5,856 bases of DNA from an uncultured Verrucomicrobiales bacterium (GTDB lineage: Bacteria > Verrucomicrobiota > Verrucomicrobiia > Verrucomicrobiales > Akkermansiaceae). The position numbers and the translations under genes were made by a program. This document shows, in pieces, positions 1-4,801 of the stretch (position 1 is its first letter; every line of letters starts with the position of its first letter). The notes under the pieces were generated by a model. It was given only the letters and a program-made list of their open reading frames with translations. It ran no database searches and was not told where the DNA came from. Location: assembly GCA_937885815.1 (NCBI GenBank), contig CALABM010000127.1:1-5856 (forward strand), in the 5' to 3' direction.

Positions 1-127
1 TCAGAAAAGCCAGAGAAACGCCTGCGATAATGGGGAAAAGAGGGCCTCCGCCCGTGAGAAGTGAAAGAACGCTTTTAGGCTCGCCGTCCTCCTTCTTCTT
101 TGGGATCTTGAAAATTCGCTGAAAAAA
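1..127 (-). CDS. Partial leftward open frame, possible membrane protein, runs off left edge
   Basis: Read on the minus strand, bases 127 down to 1 are open for 42 codons after a TGA at 128-130. The translation looks like real protein: a basic/charged stretch (RIFKIPKKKEDGEPK) and then a glycine/proline turn and hydrophobic run (LLTGGGPLFPIIAGVSLAFL). This resembles a cytoplasmic segment leading into a membrane helix, as near the start of ExbB/MotA-type proteins or before the last helix of a transporter. No ATG, GTG or TTG lies in frame. The nearest ATG (RC of 132-134) is out of frame by one base, separated by a run of six T. The gene may therefore start there through a frameshift or sequencing error, use a rare start such as ATT, or be an internal fragment broken at the junction. 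The family is not recognised. Strand and coding nature are moderately supported; function is not. Confidence 0.4.
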
Positions 128-151
128 TCATTTTAAGTAATGGAGTGATTT
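125..151. repeat. Short inverted repeat at the divergent junction
   Basis: AAATCA at 125-130 is matched by TGATTT at 146-151, a 6-base perfect inverted repeat with a 15-base spacer. It sits exactly between the leftward open frame and the truncated symporter. It could be an operator for divergent genes, a remnant of a rearrangement end, or chance in an A/T-rich gap. Nothing else in the sequence decides between these. Confidence 0.25.
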
Positions 152-154
152 GTT

Positions 155-1027
155 ATGAAAACCATGACCGCCTGGGTTTCCCAACAGGCTGACCGCCAGC
201 TTGCCCTGCTGAAGGAGCTGGCTGCCATTCCCGCCACGGACACTGCCGCCCGCTGCGCTAAGGCCGAGGAAATCATCGCTATCGACAAGGAAGCCACTGC
301 AGCCGCTCGTGCTAACGGCGCTGAGTACTCCGTGACCACCACACTGGCCGCTTACCAGTATGACTACGCCTTCGCCACCCTGCTGCGCAAGCTGCTTCCG
401 GGTACAGGCTGGGCTTGGTTCGTACTCGCCGCTCTCTTCGGTGCCGTGGTGAGCTCCCTTGCCTCCATGCTTAACTCCGCCTCCACCCTCTTCACCATGG
501 ACCTCTACAACAAGATGAAGGAGGTTTCCACCGGCAAGCCCGCTTCCGATAAGCAGCTGGTGGCCGTTGGTAAGATTGGTGTGCTGGTGTGCGCCGTTAT
601 CGCTACTGTGGTAGCTCCCTTCCTGGACAACCCTGCCTTCGGTGGTATCTTCACCTTCATTCAGGAATTCCAGGGCTTCCTGAGCCCGGGCGTACTCGCC
701 GTGTTCCTCTTCGGTTTCTTCGTGCCCAAGTGCCCCCGCGTATTCGGCTGGCTGGGTATTCTTGTAGGCGCTGCCTCCTTCGCAGCCTTTAAGTGGGTGA
801 CCTTCCTGGGCTGCACGGACAGCTCCTTCCTGAACCGCATGGGCTACTCCCTCATCGTGGTGTGCTTGGTGGGTCTCGTACTCACTATCATGAACGCCAT
901 GAAGGGTGGTGAAGCCGTGGTTCTGGAGGACAAGGGTATCATCGAGATGAAGACGTCCAACCGCGCCAAGTTCTTCGGTCTTGCCGTCGTCATTGCCACT
1001 GTGGTTCTCTACATCATCTTCTGGTAA
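155..1027 (+). CDS. Sodium:solute symporter (SSS/SGLT family), C-terminal half only
   Basis: The 290-residue product matches the C-terminal half of SSS-family transporters, which move sugars or other small solutes into the cell with Na+ and are usually about 500-650 residues. Residues 96-118 (GAVVSSLASMLNSASTLFTM..) are the hallmark TM8 segment; A97, S100 and S101 align with vSGLT Na2-site residues A361, S364 and S365. Further membrane segments lie near 135-155, 165-190 (containing FIQEFQGFLSPG), 196-218, 229-247 and 273-290. Residues 1-80 are soluble and probably derive from the loop before TM8. The first seven or eight helices, including TM1 with the rest of the Na2 site, are absent, and all three plus-strand frames upstream are closed. 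GGAG at 142-145, nine bases before the ATG, could serve as a ribosome site. The frame is intact, so truncation is recent, an assembly break, or a retained fragment. Transport by this product alone is unlikely. Confidence 0.85.
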   Translation: MKTMTAWVSQQADRQLALLKELAAIPATDTAARCAKAEEIIAIDKEATAAARANGAEYSVTTTLAAYQYDYAFATLLRKLLPGTGWAWFVLAALFGAVVSSLASMLNSASTLFTMDLYNKMKEVSTGKPASDKQLVAVGKIGVLVCAVIATVVAPFLDNPAFGGIFTFIQEFQGFLSPGVLAVFLFGFFVPKCPRVFGWLGILVGAASFAAFKWVTFLGCTDSSFLNRMGYSLIVVCLVGLVLTIMNAMKGGEAVVLEDKGIIEMKTSNRAKFFGLAVVIATVVLYIIFW

Positions 1028-1055
1028 AAAGAAACACAGAAAAAGATCCATTCGC

Positions 1056-1092
1056 AGAGCGCGCTGTCTCCAAAGGGCAGCGCGCTCTTTCT
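1056..1092 (+). terminator. Rho-independent terminator after the symporter fragment
   Basis: AGAGCGCGCTG (1056-1066) and CAGCGCGCTCT (1078-1088) form a perfect 11-base-pair GC-rich stem with an 11-base loop, followed by TTCT. The T-tract is short, but the stem is strong and lies 28 bases after the stop codon. It separates the symporter fragment from the promoter of the next gene. Confidence 0.8.
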
Positions 1093-1098
1093 ATGAGC

Positions 1099-1127
1099 TT
1101 GTCAAAAAGCAGCTGCTGTGCTATACT
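1099..1127 (+). promoter_or_regulatory. Sigma70-type promoter for the 226-residue membrane protein
   Basis: TTGTCA (1099-1104) and TATACT (1122-1127) are separated by exactly 17 bases, close to the sigma70 consensus. The -10 ends seven bases before the ATG at 1135, so transcription should start at or next to the ATG, giving a leaderless message. The bases between are GCGCGCC, a GC-rich discriminator of the sort associated with stringent (ppGpp) control in other bacteria. The 12-base string starting at the -10 recurs at 3620. Confidence 0.75.
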
Positions 1128-1134
1128 GCGCGCC

Positions 1135-1815
1135 ATGACAATACCGCCGAATGCCACGCAAGAAGAGCTTAAAAAAACGCTGCGCCATGAAATGTGGCGA
1201 GGGATAGGGCTGGTAAGTCTGGCGGCGGTGCTGCTGAGCCCCTTCTGTTACCTGCGCTGCCTGCTGAACCCGCTCTGGGTGCTCGGACTGAAAGTACCGG
1301 GGCTCTTTGTGACCGCGCTTTTTACCTGCTACGTAGGCTGGCAGTATGTGCAAGGCGATGCCGCTGCGGGCGAGACGGCGCTGCTCTGGTGGGCAGCTTG
1401 GGCCGGCATCATGCTCATCATCCACTATATTCTCTTCTCCCTTACCCCCTTCAACCTGTGGCGCCACAGCAAAAAACACCTCTCCCCGAATACTGATAAA
1501 AAAGGCACAGAAGCTCCGCAGCAAGCCCCTCTGCACTGGCAAAAAAATGAGCAAGGCTTCAAGCAAGCTGAGTTCATTCTTAGCGCCCCCGTCCGTGGAA
1601 TCTATGCCATCAACTGGGCTCTCCCGGGATACACGGCACGTGTTTCCACCCCTGAAGGCGCGGCACGCCCGGCCATCTCTGCTTTTCAAGCCCAAGAAAA
1701 CGCCCTCACTGAACTTTACAAGCTGGAACCCGGCAGCCACCGCATCAGCCTGCAACTGGATGACCGTGACGCCCCGCCCCCATCCTCTGCCACACTAACA
1801 CAGTTAAGCAGATAA
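1135..1815 (+). CDS. Hypothetical membrane protein, three TM helices plus C-terminal soluble domain
   Basis: The product has 226 residues and I do not recognise its family. Three hydrophobic segments lie near 24-44, 49-72 and 82-104. A basic, Pro/Gln-rich linker follows (about 110-135), then a soluble region (about 136-210) whose alternating hydrophobic pattern and LEPGSHRISLQLD segment suggest a small beta-rich domain. The last 15 residues are Pro/Ser/Thr-rich. I chose the ATG at 1135 over an in-frame ATG at 1093, because the region between contains a near-consensus promoter and starts inside the preceding terminator tail. No Shine-Dalgarno sequence precedes either. The gene stands alone, between a terminator and the promoter of the ankyrin gene. 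There is no signal for a specific function. It could be an envelope protein with an exported or cytoplasmic sensor-like domain; the topology is unresolved. Confidence 0.75.
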   Translation: MTIPPNATQEELKKTLRHEMWRGIGLVSLAAVLLSPFCYLRCLLNPLWVLGLKVPGLFVTALFTCYVGWQYVQGDAAAGETALLWWAAWAGIMLIIHYILFSLTPFNLWRHSKKHLSPNTDKKGTEAPQQAPLHWQKNEQGFKQAEFILSAPVRGIYAINWALPGYTARVSTPEGAARPAISAFQAQENALTELYKLEPGSHRISLQLDDRDAPPPSSATLTQLSR

Positions 1816-1842
1816 ACACTACTCAGCGCACATTTTTTTCGC

Positions 1843-1871
1843 TTGACGCCGCGGCGCTTCAGGAGTAAAGT
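1843..1871 (+). promoter_or_regulatory. Sigma70-type promoter for the lipoprotein pair
   Basis: TTGACG (1843-1848) and TAAAGT (1866-1871) are 17 bases apart, and the -10 ends six bases before the ATG at 1878. This predicts a leaderless message. A perfect 10-base palindrome, CGCCGCGGCG (1847-1856), overlaps the end of the -35 and the spacer and could be an operator. AGGAG at 1861-1865 resembles a ribosome site, but at 12 bases from the ATG and upstream of the -10 it would not be transcribed if this promoter is right. Confidence 0.6.
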
Positions 1872-1877
1872 GGATAT

Positions 1878-2798
1878 ATGAAAAAGACGTTGACCCTCGG
1901 AGCGCTTGCCTCCCTGTTGCTGAGCAACTGCACCTGCCCTGATAACTGGCGCGAGGTGCCGCGCCCGCGTGTGCGCACAGCTGCGCAGGTGGCTGAACTC
2001 ACGGACTGCCAGATTAAGCACTACGGCACCACCCTGCTCTCTGAGGCAACTACACCCGGAGTCGTACGGGCGCTGCTGGCCCGAGGCGCAAAGCCGAACG
2101 GCATCATCATCCGTAACGATGAAGCGTACCGAGGCACAGCTCTCATGGGCATACAGGATTCCTCCATCACCCGCCAGCTCATTGCAGCCGGGGCGGATGC
2201 CAATATGGCAGGCGGCGGAGATACGCCCCCGCTCTGCAATGCAGCCATGAAAGGAGATACCGCCGCGCTCTCCACTCTTCTGGCCGCAGGCGCAGACCCG
2301 AACAAGCCGGATAAAGACGGCAATACCCCGCTGCTCTTGGCTGCCGCCCGCCTGCATACAGATGCATGCAATCTCCTGCTCGCCCGTGGCGCTCGCGCGG
2401 ATATGGGTAACATTGCAGATGGAAATACCCCGCTGCTGGCTGCGCTGAAAGCCTCCGGCTCAGACGCGAAGAAATGCGCCGTAGCGCAGGCTCTGCTCGC
2501 AGCCGGAGCTAATCCGGTACTGCCGGATGCCGATGGCAATACCCCCCTGCACTTGGCTCCCTCTGAGTTAACCTCAGCCTTTCTGGCTCGCGGTGCCTCA
2601 GCACACGCCAGAAATAATCAGGGCCGCACCCCCATCTTCTACTGCCGCACCATTGCTCAGGCGGATTTGCTCATGCGCGCCGGGGCGGACATCAACGCTA
2701 GTGACCATCAGGGCTACAGGCCCTTCGATATCATCTCAAACGCCCAAGTAAAATCATACCTTCTCACGCGTGGCGCCAGTGGCAGCTCACACTACTGA
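1878..2798 (+). CDS. Ankyrin-repeat lipoprotein
   Basis: The 306-residue product begins with a lipoprotein signal peptide (MKKTLTLGALASLLLSNC); the likely lipidated residue is C18, in the unusual lipobox LLSNC (Asn at -1), with C20 as an alternative. About seven to eight ankyrin repeats follow, near residues 50-84, 86-115, 116-149, 150-183, 184-221, 222-250, 251-280 and a degenerate cap at 281-301. They show the typical GNTPLLLAA, LLLARGA and AAGADPN phrases. Ankyrin repeats bind other proteins and have no catalytic role, so this is probably an envelope-anchored interaction scaffold, periplasmic or exposed depending on sorting. The partner is unknown. The best candidate in the window is the next lipoprotein gene, 20 bases downstream and likely in the same transcript. 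Repeat 5 has a short insertion (around 192-199), and repeats 6-8 lack parts of the helix consensus. Confidence 0.92.
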   Translation: MKKTLTLGALASLLLSNCTCPDNWREVPRPRVRTAAQVAELTDCQIKHYGTTLLSEATTPGVVRALLARGAKPNGIIIRNDEAYRGTALMGIQDSSITRQLIAAGADANMAGGGDTPPLCNAAMKGDTAALSTLLAAGADPNKPDKDGNTPLLLAAARLHTDACNLLLARGARADMGNIADGNTPLLAALKASGSDAKKCAVAQALLAAGANPVLPDADGNTPLHLAPSELTSAFLARGASAHARNNQGRTPIFYCRTIAQADLLMRAGADINASDHQGYRPFDIISNAQVKSYLLTRGASGSSHY

Positions 2799-2818
2799 TT
2801 TTATTCCTCTCACTACAC

Positions 2819-3505
2819 ATGAAGAGACTCCTCATAATCTGCGGCCTCAGCCTGTTTACCTTCACATCCTGCCAGACGGTGCGAACGGTCTATGATGAAA
2901 GCGGCAATGAGGTTAAAGAGCGTGAGGGCGGCGAGCGCTCGCTGGAGGATTACATGAGCGAAACCTTTGACCGCGATGTCACCCGCAAGAAGAATGATGA
3001 AGGTGTGCCGGAATCCAGCTCCACAAAAGTGAGCCGCTACCAGAGTGCGCTGGATAACGCCCGCCGGGACAACACTACATTCAGCACCGGTAGCTATAAC
3101 GGCCTGCGCTCCTATGGCGGAACGGGGCGCTATGCGGAAGCAAACCGCACCTTTGACCGCGGCGCAGCATACTCCGGCACTCACGAGAACACAGAGTACC
3201 GCACGGATTTGCGCCCGGATTTCATGAGTGATACCCGCGGTGTTTTCAGCCGGGATGATGCCTACGGCGTCAGCTCCGCCAACCGGGCCACAGCTGATGG
3301 CCGTGCCAACGCGGCTTACAGCACGGCAAACACATACAGCACCGGTAGCAGCAACATCTCCCGTAATACCACCAGCGGTTATTACGAAAGCCGCCTGAAT
3401 AATTTCCCTAGGCCCCGTATCATTAACCGAGATGATTACTACCGCCGCACCATCGAGGAAACGCGCACCATGCTGGGCAGAGATGATGCACCGAGCACTG
3501 AATAA
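2819..3505 (+). CDS. Low-complexity lipoprotein, Ser/Thr/Tyr/Asn/Arg-rich
   Basis: The 228-residue product starts with a signal peptide and lipobox (FTSC, lipidated C18). A charged region (about 22-66, with YDESGNEVKE) comes next, followed by a long, probably disordered stretch rich in Ser, Thr, Asn, Gly, Tyr and Arg (about 67-190), and a more conserved-looking tail (about 195-222, with PRPRIINRDDYYRR). Small internal echoes occur: TFDRDV at 49-54 and TFDRGA at 111-116, and a 13-base DNA repeat at 3082-3094 and 3337-3349. I do not recognise a family. It lies 20 bases after the ankyrin lipoprotein with no promoter seen between, so they are likely co-transcribed. No Shine-Dalgarno sequence precedes the ATG; the gap is pyrimidine-rich. 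An envelope or surface role is likely but unspecified. Confidence 0.85.
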   Translation: MKRLLIICGLSLFTFTSCQTVRTVYDESGNEVKEREGGERSLEDYMSETFDRDVTRKKNDEGVPESSSTKVSRYQSALDNARRDNTTFSTGSYNGLRSYGGTGRYAEANRTFDRGAAYSGTHENTEYRTDLRPDFMSDTRGVFSRDDAYGVSSANRATADGRANAAYSTANTYSTGSSNISRNTTSGYYESRLNNFPRPRIINRDDYYRRTIEETRTMLGRDDAPSTE

Positions 3506-3636
3506 AAAAATACAGCGTCACATAAGTTGGCACGTTTTTACCCGCGCCAGCAGTCTACCGGCGGTATAAATGATAACAACGGCATAACATTTACACTTGA
3601 CGCGCAGCCGTATTTTCATTATACTGCGCGCGCCGC
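3506..3636 (+). promoter_or_regulatory. Intergenic region with sigma70-type promoter for the acyltransferase
   Basis: TTGACG (3597-3602) and TATACT (3620-3625) are exactly 17 bases apart. The -10 ends 11 bases before the ATG at 3637, with a GC-rich discriminator (GCGCGCGCC), so the leader would be only a few bases. Upstream, a small odd palindrome TACCG-G-CGGTA lies at 3556-3566. No convincing terminator for the preceding lipoprotein gene is visible; a T-run at 3535-3539 lacks a clear stem. Confidence 0.7.
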
Positions 3637-4686
3637 ATGACCACGCTGACACAAAATAACACCAAACGGCAAATTGTTCAGTCTTTGTACCTGTGCAAAG
3701 CCCTTATGGCCTTTCTGATTGTCACGAGGCATACCACTTTCTGCTACAAGGAAGCCCTGCTTCCTATCATTAGCATAGCCACCCCCACCTTCTTTTGCAT
3801 CACGGGCTATTTTCTTTTCTCTAATTCCCGGGAAAGAGACATCTCCAAAGCCGCTCGCTGGATAAAAAAAGGGCTGACACTCTGTATCGGCATGAACCTT
3901 TTCTACCTGCTGCACCATTTGGTGGATGCTGCCATTTGCGGCCGCACCTATACGCCGTCTTTAAGAGTCTGGGAAAGCATTCCCTTCGGGGACACCTTCA
4001 TCGGCGAGTTCATACTTAACACCTTCACCGGCATAGCATACAGTTACCACCTGTGGTATCTGAGCGCCTTCTGGCTTGCCATGATGTGCTTCTACATGCT
4101 GCGCCGTTTTTGCCCGGTCCTCATCTACGTCACACCGCTGCTGTATGCATGGGCGCAGGCATGCCACTTATGGGGAAGAGATATCTTTCCCGGGGCTAGC
4201 GAGGCCGTTCTGATTGTACTGCGCTGCAATTTCTTTGCTATGGCGCTCCCCTTCATCTGCACGGGCTACCTGATAGCAAAGCACAGCCGAGCTCTGCTGC
4301 GCATACCCGTCATCCCCCTTTTGCTTATCCTCTGCTACGCGTTCCTTTACAAAGGGGGTCTGTGGCTCTCATACCTCCATATCTACACCCATGGGTGGTG
4401 TTACCACGTCACAGTTTACCTCTCGGTATGCTTCACCCTGCTTACATGCTTAAAGTACAGCAGCGCACGCGTCCCTTTCATCAACGCCATCGGTCAGCGC
4501 CATTCGGCTAACATCTACTACACTCACATTCTTATTTACACGCACCTCGTCCGCACATCGTTCTATAACGAGGAGCTGAACGCTGTAATTGTTTACCTAG
4601 CATCCATCCCGCTCTCTTTCGGTATCATCTATCTTTCAGAAGGCTGGAAATACTTAAAAGAACGCCTCAAAATTCAGACTGCCTGA
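3637..4686 (+). CDS. Membrane-bound acyltransferase, AT3 family (Acyltransferase_3)
   Basis: The 349-residue, highly hydrophobic product has about ten predicted membrane segments and the AT3-family layout. These inner-membrane enzymes move acyl groups, often acetyl, onto cell-surface glycans such as O-antigen, capsule or exopolysaccharide. The family R/K-x10-H motif is present in the first helix as K21 to H32 (..VTRHTTF). TPTFFCITGYFLF (49-61) matches the characteristic FF-x-I-S/T-G-Y-F segment, HLWYL is at 138-142, and a late helix contains NIYYTHILIYTH, like the usual YLIH segment. There is no fused SGNH domain, so it is the stand-alone type. The substrate cannot be told from sequence. It has its own promoter and is followed by hairpins, so it is probably monocistronic. 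The sulfatase downstream also acts on glycans, but under a separate promoter. Confidence 0.85.
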   Translation: MTTLTQNNTKRQIVQSLYLCKALMAFLIVTRHTTFCYKEALLPIISIATPTFFCITGYFLFSNSRERDISKAARWIKKGLTLCIGMNLFYLLHHLVDAAICGRTYTPSLRVWESIPFGDTFIGEFILNTFTGIAYSYHLWYLSAFWLAMMCFYMLRRFCPVLIYVTPLLYAWAQACHLWGRDIFPGASEAVLIVLRCNFFAMALPFICTGYLIAKHSRALLRIPVIPLLLILCYAFLYKGGLWLSYLHIYTHGWCYHVTVYLSVCFTLLTCLKYSSARVPFINAIGQRHSANIYYTHILIYTHLVRTSFYNEELNAVIVYLASIPLSFGIIYLSEGWKYLKERLKIQTA

Positions 4687-4724
4687 ATGAGCTTATTGCC
4701 CCCATGAGTGGCGGCTCATTTGTT
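4686..4724 (+). terminator. Hairpin after the acyltransferase, likely terminator
   Basis: AATGAGC (4686-4692) pairs with GCTCATT (4714-4720), followed by TGTT. The 21-base loop holds a small inner stem, GCC (4698-4700) with GGC (4710-4712). ATGAG (4704-4708) could instead pair with CTCAT (4715-4719), so two foldings compete. The position immediately at the stop codon favours a terminator, though the T-tract is poor. Confidence 0.5.
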
Positions 4725-4726
4725 CT

Positions 4727-4749
4727 ACAGCTCGCAGAAGGAGAGCTGT
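4727..4749 (+). terminator. Second hairpin upstream of the sulfatase promoter
   Basis: ACAGCTC (4727-4733) and GAGCTGT (4743-4749) form a perfect 7-base-pair stem with a 9-base loop, followed by TACCTGCTTTCT. It ends 14 bases before the -35 of the sulfatase promoter. It may be a back-up terminator; as a DNA inverted repeat next to a promoter it could also be a regulator-binding site. Confidence 0.4.
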
Positions 4750-4763
4750 TACCTGCTTTCTCC

Positions 4764-4792
4764 TTGACATAACTTGGCAAAAATGCTAGTAA
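4764..4792 (+). promoter_or_regulatory. Putative promoter for the sulfatase
   Basis: TTGACA (4764-4769) is a perfect -35 element. At 17 bases' spacing lies TAGTAA (4787-4792), a weak -10 helped by TGC just before it (extended -10 form). TAATAA at 4790-4795 is an alternative with a long spacer. The ATG at 4802 is nine bases after the first candidate, again predicting a leader near zero. Confidence 0.55.
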
Positions 4793-4801
4793 TAAGGCAC
4801 T

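Noticed and set aside
128..1051. Long minus-strand open frame opposite the symporter fragment
   Set aside because: Its translation is His/Gly/Glu-rich without domains, while the plus strand gives a clear SSS-family sequence; it is a shadow of the codon bias.
1093..1134. Upstream in-frame ATG as start of the membrane protein
   Set aside because: It begins in the terminator tail and would translate through a near-consensus promoter whose -10 lies seven bases before the second ATG.
1102..1755. Minus-strand open frame opposite the membrane protein
   Set aside because: No start signal or recognisable domain, and it overlaps almost all of a better-supported plus-strand gene with its own promoter.
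1861..1865. AGGAG as Shine-Dalgarno for the ankyrin lipoprotein
   Set aside because: It is 12 bases from the ATG and lies upstream of the putative -10, so it would not be in the mRNA; kept only as an alternative if the promoter is wrong.
1716..2539. Two minus-strand open frames opposite the ankyrin gene
   Set aside because: Repetitive Ala/Ser/Arg composition mirrors the ankyrin repeat codons; the plus strand has unmistakable repeats.
2021..2798. Recurring GCAGCCGG/GCGCAGAC-like strings as a CRISPR or tandem DNA repeat
   Set aside because: They match the 33-residue spacing of ankyrin repeats and vary at the DNA level.
3082..3349. Repeated 13-mer CAGCACCGGTAGC as a mobile or regulatory repeat
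   Set aside because: Both copies are in frame within a low-complexity coding region and encode the same Ser-Thr-Gly-Ser phrase, so protein repetition explains them.
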